Notes: generated from the sequence alone by a model not told the origin. Positions 53,464 through 62,756 are shown, counted from the first letter of the stretch. The stretch is DNA of 64,000 bases from Magnetospirillum sp. XM-1 (GCF_001511835.1 NZ_LN997848.1:3810001-3874000); one strand, 5' to 3'. Made by a program: numbers and translations.

Positions 53464-55716
53464 TCACCCCGACCGGGGCACGAAGCCGTCGATGGAGGCA
53501 TATTGCTTCGGCCAGGGCATGGCGTAGCCCTGCTCGGCGGCGGCGTGGCGGGTCCAGTAGGGATCGAACAGATGGGTGCGGGCCAGCACGCACAGATCGG
53601 CGCGCCCCGCGGCCAGGATGGTGTTGACGTCGGCATGGGACTGGACGTTACCCACCGTCATGGTGGGAATCCCGGCTTCCAGGCGGATGCGATCGGCGAA
53701 GGGGGTCTGGAACAGGCGGCCATAGACCGGCTGCTGCTCGGCCACCACTTGGCCCGCCGAGACGTCGATGATGTCGCAGCCCAGTTCCTTGAGGCGGCGC
53801 GCCACCTCCACCCCGTCTTCCGGGGTGAAGCCGCCATCGGCCCAGTCGGTGGCCGAGATGCGCACCGAGATGGGCTTGTCCGCCGGCCAGGCGGCGCGCA
53901 CTGCCCGGAACACCTCCAGCGGGAAGCGCATGCGGTTCTCCAGCGAGCCGCCGTATTCGTCGGTCCGCCGGTTGGTCAGGGGCGACAGGAAGGTGGACAG
54001 CAGGTAGCCATGGGCGAAATGGACCTCGACCATGTCGAACCCCGCCTCGTCGGCCATGTGGGCGGCACGGACGAAATCGGCCACCACCTTGTCCATATCG
54101 GCGCGGTCCATGGCCCGGGGCGTCTGGTTGATCTGGCGGTAGGGAATGGGCGACGGCCCCATCACCGGCCAGTTCCCATCCTCCAGGGGCTGGTCGATGC
54201 CGTCCCAGATCAGCTTGGTCGAGCCCTTGCGCCCGGCATGGCCCAGCTGCACGGCGATCCTGGCCTGGGTGTTGGCGTGGACGAAGTCGCAAACCCGCTT
54301 CCAGGCCGCCACGTGCTCAGGTCTGTAAAGACCGGCGCAGCCGGGCGTGATGCGGCCTTCCGGGCTGACGTCGGTCATCTCGGCGATCACCAGCCCGGCC
54401 CCGCCCATGGCGCGGCTGCCCAGATGGACCAGATGGAAGTCGCCGATGGTGCCGTCCTCGGCGGAATACATGCACATGGGCGACACCACCACCCGGTTGG
54501 ACAGCGTCATGCCCCGCAGCCGCAACGGCGTGAACATGGGCGGCGTCGGCCGGTCGGGGGGCGCCGTCCCCGCTTGCTCCGCCGCCTGGGCGGCGAACCA
54601 GCATTCTATGCCGTCCACGTATTGGGGATCGCGCAGACGCAGGTTGTCGTAGGTGATGCGCAACGAGCGGGTCAGCATGGAGAAGTTAAACTGGATGGGA
54701 TCGAGTCGGCCGTGATAGCGCTCGGTCTGCTCGAACCATTCCATGCTGGTCTGCGAGGCGCGCTGCAGGCTTTCCACCACCGGGCGGCGCTCGGCCTCGA
54801 AGGCCGCCAGCGCGGCTTCCAGGCTGGGATTGGCGGCCAGGGCGGCGGCGAGCGCGATGCCGTCCTCCATGGCCAGCTTGGTGCCGGATCCGATGGAGAA
54901 ATGGGCGGTATGCAGCGCGTCGCCCATCAGCACCACATTGCCGTGGTGCCAGCGCCGGTTCCGCACCCGGGGAAAGCTGCGCCAGATGGAATTGTTGGAG
55001 ATCAGGGGATGGCCCTGCAGCTCGGCGGCGTAAAGGCGCTGGCAATAGGCGACGCTTTCCGCCTCGTCCGCCCGGTCCAGCCCGGCTTTGCGCCAGGTGT
55101 CCTCGGTGCATTCGATGATGAAGGTCGAACGCCCGTTCTCGAACTGATAGCAGTGGGAGCGGAACAGCCCGTGCTCGTTCTCGCGGAAGAAGAAGGTGAA
55201 GGCCCCGAACGGCCGGGTGGTGCCCAGCCAGATGAACTTGTTGGGCCGCAGATCGATGTCGGGGCCGAAATGCACCTTGTGGCGGTCGCGCACCACCGAG
55301 TTGATGCCGTCGCCGGCCACCACCAGATCCCAGTCGCGGTAGGCGTCGACGTCCGCGACATTGGCGTCGTGGATCACCTCGACACCCAGCTCCAAAGCCC
55401 GCGCCTCGAGGATCTGCAAAAGCCGAAGGCGCGACAGCCCGGCGAAGCCATGGCCGCGCGACACCAGGACTCTGCCCCGGTAATGGGTCTCGATGTCGTC
55501 CCAATGGGCGAAGGCCTCGGTGATCCGCCGGTAGGTTTCGGGATCGGCCTCGGCGAAATTGGCCATGGTGGCGTCGGAGAACACCACCCCGAAGCCCCAG
55601 GTGACGTCGACGGGATTGCGCTCCAGCACCCGGATGGTCGCCGTTGGGTGCTGCTTCTTCATCAGGATGGAGAAATACAGGGACGCCGGGCCACCGCCGA
55701 TACAGGCTATCCTCAT
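53464..55716 (-). CDS. abmA: 2-aminobenzoyl-CoA monooxygenase/reductase (fused)
   Basis: A 750-residue bifunctional flavoprotein. Residues 1–390 form an FAD monooxygenase like salicylyl-CoA 5-hydroxylase, with [17 protein letters not shown] and the second FAD motif [20 protein letters not shown]. Residues about 405–750 form an old-yellow-enzyme domain ([45 protein letters not shown]). This exact fusion defines 2-aminobenzoyl-CoA monooxygenase/reductase, which hydroxylates and then reduces the ring of 2-aminobenzoyl-CoA in the aerobic Azoarcus-type route. ATG 55716 has GGAGGG 6 bases upstream. The ligase gene follows; a RidA gene is divergent. Confidence 0.88.
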   Translation of the reverse strand: MRIACIGGGPASLYFSILMKKQHPTATIRVLERNPVDVTWGFGVVFSDATMANFAEADPETYRRITEAFAHWDDIETHYRGRVLVSRGHGFAGLSRLRLLQILEARALELGVEVIHDANVADVDAYRDWDLVVAGDGINSVVRDRHKVHFGPDIDLRPNKFIWLGTTRPFGAFTFFFRENEHGLFRSHCYQFENGRSTFIIECTEDTWRKAGLDRADEAESVAYCQRLYAAELQGHPLISNNSIWRSFPRVRNRRWHHGNVVLMGDALHTAHFSIGSGTKLAMEDGIALAAALAANPSLEAALAAFEAERRPVVESLQRASQTSMEWFEQTERYHGRLDPIQFNFSMLTRSLRITYDNLRLRDPQYVDGIECWFAAQAAEQAGTAPPDRPTPPMFTPLRLRGMTLSNRVVVSPMCMYSAEDGTIGDFHLVHLGSRAMGGAGLVIAEMTDVSPEGRITPGCAGLYRPEHVAAWKRVCDFVHANTQARIAVQLGHAGRKGSTKLIWDGIDQPLEDGNWPVMGPSPIPYRQINQTPRAMDRADMDKVVADFVRAAHMADEAGFDMVEVHFAHGYLLSTFLSPLTNRRTDEYGGSLENRMRFPLEVFRAVRAAWPADKPISVRISATDWADGGFTPEDGVEVARRLKELGCDIIDVSAGQVVAEQQPVYGRLFQTPFADRIRLEAGIPTMTVGNVQSHADVNTILAAGRADLCVLARTHLFDPYWTRHAAAEQGYAMPWPKQYASIDGFVPRSG

Positions 55717-55743
55717 GGCAAACCCTCCGGGCTGCTGCGATAG

Positions 55744-55755
55744 TTTATTCATAAA
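55744..55755. promoter_or_regulatory. MarR-type operator candidate (abmA promoter)
   Basis: TTTATTCATAAA, arms TTTAT/ATAAA, 28–39 bp before the abmA start. Confidence 0.6.
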
Positions 55756-55873
55756 ATATTAGCGCCGCGATCAGTTTGTAGTCAATCCAAATCTTAGCGA
55801 CCTATCCCTTGGAATCAGGGGAACCCCGCCCATACGGAAGAGCCCCCTTCCAGCAGGTTGCATCCGGCATTAT

Positions 55874-55885
55874 CTTATGCATAAA
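55874..55885. promoter_or_regulatory. MarR-type operator candidate (ridA promoter)
   Basis: CTTATGCATAAA, containing the perfect 10-bp palindrome TTATGCATAA, 39–50 bp before the ridA start. With 55744 it brackets the divergent abmA–ridA promoter region. Confidence 0.6.
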
Positions 55886-55924
55886 CTATTATCAATCCCA
55901 ATCCTGTGGGCCATAGGAGGAACC

Positions 55925-56326
55925 ATGCACAAGAACATCCTTCCGGAAGGCTGGGCGCCGGCCATCGGCTACGCCAACGGCATCCTGGCCGAGCCGGGCC
56001 GGACCCTGTACCTGGCCGGGCAGGTGGGCTGGAACGCCCAGCAGGTCTTCGAGAGCGAGCGGCTGATCCCTCAGTTCGAACAGGCCTTGAAGAACATCCT
56101 GGCGGTCCTGGAAACCGCCGGCGGCCGGGCCGAGCACATCGTGCGCATCACCGCGTTCTGCATCGCCCGCGACGAATACCTGGCGTCCCGGCGCGACCTG
56201 GGCCGCATCTGGCGCGAGCTGATCGGCAACCACTATCCGGCCATGAGCATGATCTTCGTGGCCGACCTGCTGGACCATCCCGCCAAGATCGAGCTGGAAG
56301 CCACCGCCGTCATCCCCGGCGCCTGA
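55925..56326 (+). CDS. RidA family enamine/imine deaminase
   Basis: A 133-residue RidA protein: GWAPAIGYANGILAEPGRTL, AGQVGWNAQQ, HYPAMSMIFVADLLD and IELEATAVIPGA. AGGAGG lies 4 bases before ATG 55925. RidA proteins hydrolyse enamines and imines; here the ring-reduced product of abmA is an enamine-type amino-cyclohexene-carboxyl-CoA, so removal of the amino group is a plausible job. It is divergent from abmA with a shared operator region, and paralogous to the broken copy after bcrB. Confidence 0.82.
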   Translation: MHKNILPEGWAPAIGYANGILAEPGRTLYLAGQVGWNAQQVFESERLIPQFEQALKNILAVLETAGGRAEHIVRITAFCIARDEYLASRRDLGRIWRELIGNHYPAMSMIFVADLLDHPAKIELEATAVIPGA

Positions 56327-56346
56327 GGGCGGTCCATGCCCCCCCA

Positions 56347-56377
56347 GCCCCCGAAGCGGACGCTTTCGGGGGCTTTT
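56347..56377 (+). terminator. Rho-independent terminator after ridA
   Basis: GCCCCCGAAGCG–GA–CGCTTTCGGGGGC followed by TTTT, with one bulged base in the stem, 21 bp after the ridA stop. Confidence 0.8.
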
Positions 56378-56450
56378 GCTTTGCCGTGGCCGCTGGCACG
56401 CTGCCCCCAGGCGGGGTATAGTATGGGCTGGACCCGACAGGAACAGCGCC

Positions 56451-56744
56451 ATGCGCCGGCTCGACGACATCCTGGAGCAGCTCCGCGCCATGCAGGCGGA
56501 TCTGTATCGCCGCTACCCGATCCGCTCCATCGGAGTATTCGGCTCGTACGTGCGCGGCGAGCAGAGGGATGACAGCGACCTCGATGTGCTGGTCGAATTC
56601 GGGGACGCCGCCGGGCTGTTCGAGTATGCCGGCCTGCAACTCGAACTCAGCGACACGCTCGGTATGCCGGTGGACGTGGTGAACAGGGCGGCCCTCAAAC
56701 CCCGCATCGGCCAGCGCATCCTGGCCGAGGTGCAAATGCTGTGA
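56451..56744 (+). CDS. mntA: MntA-type nucleotidyltransferase antitoxin
   Basis: A 97-residue minimal nucleotidyltransferase with GSYVRGEQRDDSDLDVLVEF, the GSx10DxD active site. In MntA/HepT systems this enzyme AMPylates the HEPN toxin and silences it. Its stop overlaps the HEPN start by 3 bases (GTGA). Confidence 0.88.
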   Translation: MRRLDDILEQLRAMQADLYRRYPIRSIGVFGSYVRGEQRDDSDLDVLVEFGDAAGLFEYAGLQLELSDTLGMPVDVVNRAALKPRIGQRILAEVQML

Positions 56745-57088
56745 CCCGCGATTTCGTGGATTATCTCGCCGACATGCTGGACTATGCGGAAAAGGCCAGG
56801 GCCTTTGTCGGAGCCATGACCCCAGGCGAGTTGTCGGCGGACGAGAAAACCTATCTTGCGACCGTCCGCGCCATCGAGATCGTGGGGGAAGCCGCACGCC
56901 ATATCCCGCCCGAGTTCCGGGATCGCTTTCCCGCCATTCCCTGGCGGCAAATGGTCGCCATGCGCAACATCCTCGCCCACAATTACGAGGGCGCGGATCC
57001 AAAGATCATCCATCGCACCGCCACGGCCAACCTGTCGGACCTGATCGCCCTGTTGCCGGAAGCCATCGCGGCGGCCAAGGGTGAGTAG
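56741..57088 (+). CDS. hepT: HepT-like HEPN toxin
   Basis: A 115-residue HEPN ribonuclease-fold protein with the Rx4-6H motif in MRNILAHNYEGAD, whose Tyr is the site AMPylated in known systems. GTG start coupled to mntA. Together they form a type VII toxin–antitoxin pair. Confidence 0.88.
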   Translation: MTRDFVDYLADMLDYAEKARAFVGAMTPGELSADEKTYLATVRAIEIVGEAARHIPPEFRDRFPAIPWRQMVAMRNILAHNYEGADPKIIHRTATANLSDLIALLPEAIAAAKGE

Positions 57089-57094
57089 GCCCGG

Positions 57095-58348
57095 ATGAGC
57101 CGCGACATCCTCCTCGCCCAGGCCGCCGGCCTGATTGCCGCCGGACGCTTCGACGGCGCGCTGAAGCTGCTCGTACCGTTGCCCGAGGGCGAGCCGGGCC
57201 TCGACGCCCTGCTGGGCACCGCCCGCCTGGGCCGTAAGGAGGCGCGGGCGGCCACCCTCCACCTCACCCGCGCCCTGACCGAAACCCCCGGCGACGAAAG
57301 GCTGACGCTGCTTCTCGGCAAGGCCCGCCTGCTGGCCAACGATCCCGCCGCCGCGATCGCCCTGTTCGAGTCCCTGCCCCCAGCCCCCGACCGGGATGAA
57401 GCGCTGGCCGGCGCCTATCGCCGCGATGCCCGCTTTGATGACTGCCTGAGGCTGGTGGAGGCCGCCGTCGCCCCCACCGACCAAATGGTGTTCGAGCGCG
57501 CCATGAGCCTGAACGGCCTGGGACGGACGGAAGCGGCGCTGGAGGCCTGGGACCGGCTGATCGCCCGTGCCCCCGATCTGGCGGCCGCGTGGTATGGCAG
57601 CCACGGCCCGGCGCTGGACCGGCTGGGCTGGGCCGACGCCGAGCGGCGTCTGATGCGGGCCGCCGCCTGCCCCAAGGCCAACGGCCGCTACGAGGCCTTG
57701 GGCGCCGCCTATGACGTGCTGGCCGGCCGCAAACCCCGCCTGTTCGGCCCCAAGCATGCCCATGTGGTGGACTCGGCCGCCGCCCTGGTGCCCCATCTGG
57801 CCCCCGGCTGGCGGCTGTTCGGCATGAGCGCCGCCCTGCTGGCCTGGGCGCTGGGCGACGCGCGAAAGCCCGGACTGGTGCTGGAATTCGGCGTGCGCCG
57901 GGGCGCGTCGCTGGCGGTGCTGGCCGCCCATGCGGAGCAAGAGGTCCACGGCTTCGATTCCTTCGAGGGCCTGCCCGAGGGCTGGGGCGCCACCCAGGCC
58001 GGGGTTCTGACCACCGGCGGCGCCCTGCCCAATGTCGGCGACAACGCCCGGCTGCATCCCGGCTGGTTCGAGGACACCCTGCCCGCCTTCCTGGCCGACC
58101 ATCCCGGCCCGGTCCGCTTCGCCAATATCGACAGCGACATCTATTCCTCGGCCCGCACCGTGCTGAACGCCCTGGCCAGCCGCATCGAAGCCGGGTCGGT
58201 GCTGGTCTTCGACGAATTCATCGGCAACCGCACCTGGCGGGACGACGAGTACCGTGCCTTCACCGAATTCGCCGCCGCCCATGGAATCGGCTGGCGGGTG
58301 ATCGCCGTCAATCCGTCCTGCAAGCAGACGGCCATCCTGATCGGCTGA
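57095..58348 (+). CDS. TPR-like repeats fused to a TylF-type methyltransferase
   Basis: A 417-residue protein. The N-terminal half (about 1–185) is a run of TPR-like helical repeats (LIAAGRFDGALKLL, LLANDPAAAIALFESL, LNGLGRTEAALEAWDRLI). The C-terminal half is a macrocin/TylF-like SAM methyltransferase with LVLEFGVRRGASLAVLA, VHGFDSFEGLPEGW, FANIDSDIYSSARTVL and VFDEFIGNRTW. Domains of this type modify sugars or surface glycans. It begins 6 bp after hepT. Substrate unknown. Confidence 0.75.
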   Translation: MSRDILLAQAAGLIAAGRFDGALKLLVPLPEGEPGLDALLGTARLGRKEARAATLHLTRALTETPGDERLTLLLGKARLLANDPAAAIALFESLPPAPDRDEALAGAYRRDARFDDCLRLVEAAVAPTDQMVFERAMSLNGLGRTEAALEAWDRLIARAPDLAAAWYGSHGPALDRLGWADAERRLMRAAACPKANGRYEALGAAYDVLAGRKPRLFGPKHAHVVDSAAALVPHLAPGWRLFGMSAALLAWALGDARKPGLVLEFGVRRGASLAVLAAHAEQEVHGFDSFEGLPEGWGATQAGVLTTGGALPNVGDNARLHPGWFEDTLPAFLADHPGPVRFANIDSDIYSSARTVLNALASRIEAGSVLVFDEFIGNRTWRDDEYRAFTEFAAAHGIGWRVIAVNPSCKQTAILIG

Positions 58349-58466
58349 CCTCCTCATTTCGGATTTCCGCATTGCCTTGCCCTCCCCCTCGCCTTTGGGG
58401 CGAGGTGAGGCTATCGTCGATGGAGATCGGGGCGAACCCCGGCGCGGCAACAGGGACGGTGACGTG

Positions 58467-59675
58467 ATGACGCTTTTCGGCATTCCCCTCGAATTCGTGC
58501 TGTTCGCGGCGACCCTGCTGGGGGTGGCGCTGCTGCACAACCACACCCTGTATGTGGGCCTCGCCGGGTTCGGGGTCATCTCGCTCTACAAGATCGCCGT
58601 CACCGGCTTCAAGGAGGGAGCGGGACTGGCGGGCTTTGCCGCCCATCTCGGCCATGAATGGGTCACCGTCGCCAACCTGTTCTGCCTGCTGATGGGCTTC
58701 GCCCTGCTGGCGCGCCATTTCGAGAAGAGCCACGTCCCCGTGGTGCTGCCCAAATACCTGCCCGACGACTGGAAGGGCGGCTTCGTCATGCTGGTGATGG
58801 TGTTCGTCATCTCCAGCTTCCTCGACAACATCGCCGCCGCCCTGATCGGCGGCGCCATGGCCCACCAGCTGTTCCGCGCCAAGGTGCATGTGGGCTTCCT
58901 GGCCGCCATCGTCGCCGCCTCCAATGCCGGCGGCTCGGGCTCGGTGGTGGGCGACACCACCACCACCATGCTGTGGATCTCCGGCGTCCATCCGGGGCAG
59001 GTGTTCGAGGCCTACGTGGCGGCCGGCGTATCGCTGCTGATCGTGGGCGTGATCGGCGCCAAGCAGCAGCACGCCTATTCCCCCATCCTCAAGAGCACCC
59101 ACGCCCACACCCATGTGGACTGGGGCCGGGTGGGCATCGTGGCGGTGATGCTGGGCGCCGCCATCATGGCCAATGTGGCGGTCAACCTGTCGGCGCCGCA
59201 GATGGCCGACCAGTTCCCCTTCATCGGCGGCGCGGTGTGGATCGCCGTGGTGGCGACCATGAGCGTGCGCCGCCCGGACTGGGAAATCATGCCCGAGACC
59301 GCCAAGGGCTCGGTGTTCCTGCTGTCGCTGGTGCTGTGCGCCTCCATGATGCCGGTGGAGCAATTGCCCCCCGCCTCGGCCTTCACGGCGCTGCAGCTGG
59401 GCTTCGTCTCGGCGGTGTTCGACAACATTCCGCTGACCGCGCTGGCCATCAAGCAGGGCGGCTATGACTGGGGCTACCTGGCCTATGCCGTGGGCTTCGG
59501 CGGCTCGATGATCTGGTTCGGCTCGTCGGCCGGCGTGGCGCTGTCCAACATGTACCCCGAGGCCAAGTCGGTGGCGCAGTGGCTGAAACAGGGCTGGCAC
59601 GTGACCCTGGCCTATGTGGTCGGCTTCGCGGTGATGGCGGCGCTGGTGCCCTGGCGGCCGGACGGCCTGCCGTGA
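58467..59675 (+). CDS. Ion transporter superfamily permease (NhaD/citrate-type)
   Basis: A 402-residue polytopic permease with about 11 hydrophobic segments. Repeated signatures SSFLDNIAAALIGGAMA (about residue 115) and SAVFDNIPLTALAI (about 316) are the paired half-repeats of the ion transporter (IT) superfamily, which includes NhaD Na+/H+ antiporters and citrate and arsenite carriers. A His-rich loop THAHTHVDW (about 212–220) is notable. Ion specificity cannot be read from sequence. GTG 58464 is an alternative start. The stop overlaps the ROK kinase start. Confidence 0.78.
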   Translation: MTLFGIPLEFVLFAATLLGVALLHNHTLYVGLAGFGVISLYKIAVTGFKEGAGLAGFAAHLGHEWVTVANLFCLLMGFALLARHFEKSHVPVVLPKYLPDDWKGGFVMLVMVFVISSFLDNIAAALIGGAMAHQLFRAKVHVGFLAAIVAASNAGGSGSVVGDTTTTMLWISGVHPGQVFEAYVAAGVSLLIVGVIGAKQQHAYSPILKSTHAHTHVDWGRVGIVAVMLGAAIMANVAVNLSAPQMADQFPFIGGAVWIAVVATMSVRRPDWEIMPETAKGSVFLLSLVLCASMMPVEQLPPASAFTALQLGFVSAVFDNIPLTALAIKQGGYDWGYLAYAVGFGGSMIWFGSSAGVALSNMYPEAKSVAQWLKQGWHVTLAYVVGFAVMAALVPWRPDGLP

Positions 59676-60556
59676 ACCTCCGCTTTGGCATTGACCTTGG
59701 CGGCACAAAGACAGAGGCCATCGCCCTTGGCCCCGACGGGCGGGAAATGGCCCGCCTGCGGGTGCCGACGCCCAAGGGCAGCTACGAGGGCACCGTCGCC
59801 ACCATCAAGGATCTGGTCGAGGGCCTGGATGCCCGCCTGGGCGCCAAGGGCAGCGTCGGCATCGGCATCCCCGGCACCATTAGCCCGCGCACCGGGCTGA
59901 TCAAGAACGCCAATTCCACTTGGCTGATCGGCAAGCCGCTGGACCGCGACCTGGAGGCCGCCCTGGGCCGCCCGGTGCGGCTGGCCAACGACGCCGATTG
60001 CTTCGCTTTGTCCGAGGCCTCGGACGGGGCCGGCGCCGGCTTCGCCACGGTGTTCGGCGTCATCCTGGGCACCGGGGTGGGCGGCGGCATCGTCGTTCAC
60101 GGCCGCCTGCTGGCCGGCCCCAATTCCATCGCCGGGGAATGGGGCCACAATCCCCTGCCCTGGCCCATGGACCACGAACGCCCCGGCCCCGCCTGCTATT
60201 GCGGCCGCTCGGGCTGCATCGAGACCTTCCTGTCTGGCCCGGACCTCGCCCGCGACCACGGCGAGGGATGGACCGCCGAACAGGTGGCCGCGTCGGGCCA
60301 CCCTTCCGCCCAGGCGGCGCTGGAGCGCTACGAGCACCGCCTGGCCCGCGCCCTGGCCGCCGTGATCAATGTCATGGACCCGCACGTCGTCGTGCTGGGC
60401 GGCGGCCTGTCCAAACTGGAACGCCTGTACCGCACCGTCCCCGCCCTGTGGTCGGGTTTCGTCTTCTCCGATCACGTGGACACCATGCTGCGTCCGCCGC
60501 TTCATGGCGATTCCTCGGGTGTCCGCGGCGCGGCATGGCTGTGGCCACCTCAGTAG
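59672..60556 (+). CDS. ROK family sugar kinase
   Basis: A 294-residue ROK kinase beginning at GTG 59672. ATP-binding FGIDLGGTKTEAIAL, catalytic Asp in LANDADCFALSEA, GTGVGGGIV and the zinc-binding CYCGRSGCIETFLSG. The GHNPLPWP stretch is common in fructokinase/N-acetylglucosamine kinase types. Translationally coupled to the permease by a 4-base overlap. Confidence 0.88.
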   Translation: MNLRFGIDLGGTKTEAIALGPDGREMARLRVPTPKGSYEGTVATIKDLVEGLDARLGAKGSVGIGIPGTISPRTGLIKNANSTWLIGKPLDRDLEAALGRPVRLANDADCFALSEASDGAGAGFATVFGVILGTGVGGGIVVHGRLLAGPNSIAGEWGHNPLPWPMDHERPGPACYCGRSGCIETFLSGPDLARDHGEGWTAEQVAASGHPSAQAALERYEHRLARALAAVINVMDPHVVVLGGGLSKLERLYRTVPALWSGFVFSDHVDTMLRPPLHGDSSGVRGAAWLWPPQ

Positions 60557-60598
60557 AAGACCTGAGAAACGGCCTGTATTCGCAGTGCAGCATGCGAG

Positions 60599-60612
60599 TT
60601 TGACCAGATCCA
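60599..60612 (+). promoter_or_regulatory. Degenerate FNR/NNR-like box
   Basis: TTGAC–CAGA–TCCAA fits TTG-N8-CAA but has an imperfect right half. It lies 68 bp upstream of the better box at 60667. Low confidence alone. Confidence 0.3.
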
Positions 60613-60666
60613 ATAAGACGTTTCTCTTACACTAAAGCGTTACAACCCTATTGTTTTCTCCGCCAA

Positions 60667-60680
60667 TTGACCGACGTCAA
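60667..60680. promoter_or_regulatory. NNR/DNR-type Crp/Fnr box
   Basis: TTGAC–CGAC–GTCAA, a perfect dyad with 4-base spacer, 57–70 bp before the start of the Crp/Fnr gene at 60737. TTGAC-N4-GTCAA is close to the FNR consensus and typical of NNR/DNR-type regulators. Autoregulation or control by another Crp/Fnr protein is likely. Confidence 0.65.
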
Positions 60681-60736
60681 GTGTCTCGCCTCTGTTATTT
60701 CGCATTCTGATGGTCAATTAGTCGAAATTCGTCGGA

Positions 60737-61477
60737 ATGCACATGAACGCACAGCAACGGGGAAACTCCACCTCTGAAGGGCATAAGTTGCGGCCGGAGG
60801 ATCTGGCGGCGGTGGCCCGCCTGCCGCTGTTCTGCGACCTGAGTCCGGCCGTCCTGGCCGAGATCACCGTCGAGGCCTCAGTCACCAAATACGCCCGCAA
60901 CGACGTCATCTTCCGCCAGGGCGACGCCCCCGACGCCCTGCGCGTAGTCCTGGACGGACAGGTGGGGCTGACCGGCACCATCGCCGATGGCGGCGAGACC
61001 ATGGTCGAGATCCTCAAGGCGGGCGAGATGTTCATCCCGGCGGCGGTGCTGACCGAAAAGCCGTTCCTGATGAGCGCCGTGACGCTGACCCCGTCGCGCA
61101 TCCTGTCGCTGCCGGGCGAGCGCTTCCGCCGCGACGTGCGCGAAAGACCGGATCTGGCCTACGTCATGGTGACCTCGCTGTCGCGGCACTTCCGCACCCT
61201 GGTGCGCGAGGTCAAGGACCTGAAGCTGAAATCGGCGGCGCAGCGTCTGGCGCTGTACCTGATCGGGCTGACCGCCAAGCGCGAGGGCTCGACCATCGTG
61301 CGGCTGCCCCACTCCAAGAGCGTCATCGCCGCCCGCGTCGGCGTGCGGCCCGAGACCCTGTCGCGCGCCTTCGCCCATCTCAAGGGCCACGGCGTGGTGG
61401 TCGACGGCAACGCGGTGTCCATCGCCGACATTCCCGCGCTGCGCGCCTATTGCCACGAAGGCGAGGAAATCATCTGA
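60737..61477 (+). CDS. Crp/Fnr-family transcriptional regulator
   Basis: A 246-residue regulator. The sensor barrel spans about 25–145 and the C-terminal winged helix has SVIAARVGVRPETLSRAFAHL, with the E-T-L-S-R recognition element of the FNR/DNR group. The N-terminal Cys cluster of FNR is absent, as in NO-sensing NNR/DNR proteins. A perfect TTGAC-N4-GTCAA dyad precedes it. A role in nitrogen-oxide or redox control is inferred. Confidence 0.88.
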   Translation: MHMNAQQRGNSTSEGHKLRPEDLAAVARLPLFCDLSPAVLAEITVEASVTKYARNDVIFRQGDAPDALRVVLDGQVGLTGTIADGGETMVEILKAGEMFIPAAVLTEKPFLMSAVTLTPSRILSLPGERFRRDVRERPDLAYVMVTSLSRHFRTLVREVKDLKLKSAAQRLALYLIGLTAKREGSTIVRLPHSKSVIAARVGVRPETLSRAFAHLKGHGVVVDGNAVSIADIPALRAYCHEGEEII

Positions 61478-61536
61478 CGGCCGAGCGCAAGGGCCGTCGG
61501 AGCCGAGGGGGATTGGCGCGATACCGCCCCCTCGGC
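61476..61536. terminator. Two hairpins between convergent genes
   Basis: GACGGCC–N9–GGCCGTC (61476–61498) and GCCGAGGGGG–N15–CCCCCTCGGC (61502–61536) lie between the Crp/Fnr stop and the sodC stop. A bidirectional terminator is likely, though T-runs are short. Confidence 0.6.
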
Positions 61537-61547
61537 CGATCTCTCCT

Positions 61548-62078
61548 CTATTTGGCGGGAACCACGCCGCAGGCCACCCGGCCGCCGCCGCCGCCCAGGG
61601 GCTTGGGCTGGTCAGCGTAATTGTCCGCTCCGGCATGAACGATGACGGCCCGGCCCTTGAGGTCGGACACCTTGAGCTTGGGCGCGGTCATCGCATCCGT
61701 GGCGGTGCCGTCGCCGTTGACCGCCAGGGCCGGCAGGTCACCCAGATGTCCGTGCCCCCACGGGCCTTCGTGCTTTGCCGCCTTGACCGGATCGTAATGG
61801 CCGCCGGCGGCAAGGCCGGGCACCATCTTGCCGTCCTGCTCCTTGGGCTGGCAGCTCGGGTTCTCGTGGACATGGAAGCCGTGCGGTCCGGGGGTCAACC
61901 CGGACAGCTTGGGCATGACCATCAACCCGCCCTTAGTGTCCTTGACCGTGACGGTGCCGATTCCGGCTCCGACTCCATTGGCGTCGATGGCGTTGACCGG
62001 AATCACCAGTTCGGCGGCCAGCGCCTGTCCGGTGGCCAGCACCAGCCCCAGACCGGCGAAAAGTAGTGTCCGTACCAT
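61548..62078 (-). CDS. sodC: Periplasmic Cu/Zn superoxide dismutase
   Basis: A 176-residue SodC with signal peptide (MVRTLLFAGLGLVLATGQALA). Copper ligands in HGFHVHENPSC, bridging His and zinc ligands in GGHYDP and the following HGHLGD region, a further His in AVIVHAGADNY. The disulfide Cys are in NPSC and VACGV near the end. It removes superoxide in the periplasm. GGAGG lies 5 bases before ATG 62078. Confidence 0.95.
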   Translation of the reverse strand: MVRTLLFAGLGLVLATGQALAAELVIPVNAIDANGVGAGIGTVTVKDTKGGLMVMPKLSGLTPGPHGFHVHENPSCQPKEQDGKMVPGLAAGGHYDPVKAAKHEGPWGHGHLGDLPALAVNGDGTATDAMTAPKLKVSDLKGRAVIVHAGADNYADQPKPLGGGGGRVACGVVPAK

Positions 62079-62299
62079 GTTTCCTCCCGCTATCCACAAG
62101 CGGTTCCGCCAGGCGCGGCGGCACCTCGTTCAAGCTAAGGTGATGAGGCTCCGGGGGATAATCAACCGGGCCTCCGCCATAGCCCCACAGAAATAATCCC
62201 CGCAAATGTCTCATTCTGCACGTAAGCCGGTTTCCATACGGCTAAACCCGTAATATAGTTCCCGCTCACCCCGTTTGGCGGGAGAAGGGGGAGTCGGTC

Positions 62300-62746
62300 T
62301 TGACCCTGCGCAACGCATCGGAAGCTTTTGAAATCCTGCTGGTCGAGGATAATCCGGGAGATGCCCGTCTCGCCCAGGAAGCCCTGAAGGAAGGGCGCAT
62401 GACCAGCCGCCTCAAGGTGGTGGTCGATGGCGTGGAGGCCATGTCTTTCCTGCGCCGCGAGGGGCCGTATGCCGGCTCGCCGCGCCCCAATCTGATTCTT
62501 CTGGACCTCAACCTGCCCCGCAAGGACGGCCGTCAGGTCCTGGCCGAGCTCAAGGCGGACGAGGATCTGCGCCGCATTCCCGTGGTGGTGCTGACCACCT
62601 CGCAGGCCGAGCAGGACATCCTGCGCAGCTATGACCTGCACGCCAATTGCTATATCACCAAGCCCGTCGACCTGGACCGCTTCATCTCGGTCGTCAGGTC
62701 CATAGAGGAATATTGGTGCTCGGTGGTCACGCTGCCGCCGCGCTGA
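62300..62746 (+). CDS. Rcp1-like response regulator
   Basis: A 148-residue receiver with [17 protein letters not shown], phospho-Asp in [13 protein letters not shown], switch Thr in [12 protein letters not shown] and Lys in [11 protein letters not shown]. The VEDNPGD and DLNLPRKDG pattern is that of the Rcp1/CheY-like regulators paired with bacteriophytochromes. TTG 62300 follows GGAGAAGGGGGAG. The next gene also starts with a receiver of the same type 10 bp later. Confidence 0.85.
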   Translation: MTLRNASEAFEILLVEDNPGDARLAQEALKEGRMTSRLKVVVDGVEAMSFLRREGPYAGSPRPNLILLDLNLPRKDGRQVLAELKADEDLRRIPVVVLTTSQAEQDILRSYDLHANCYITKPVDLDRFISVVRSIEEYWCSVVTLPPR

Positions 62747-62756
62747 GCACCGCGCC

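Noticed and set aside
53503..55743. A 746-residue open frame opposite abmA
   Set aside because: Antisense shadow of a clear flavoprotein gene; no start signal or family features.
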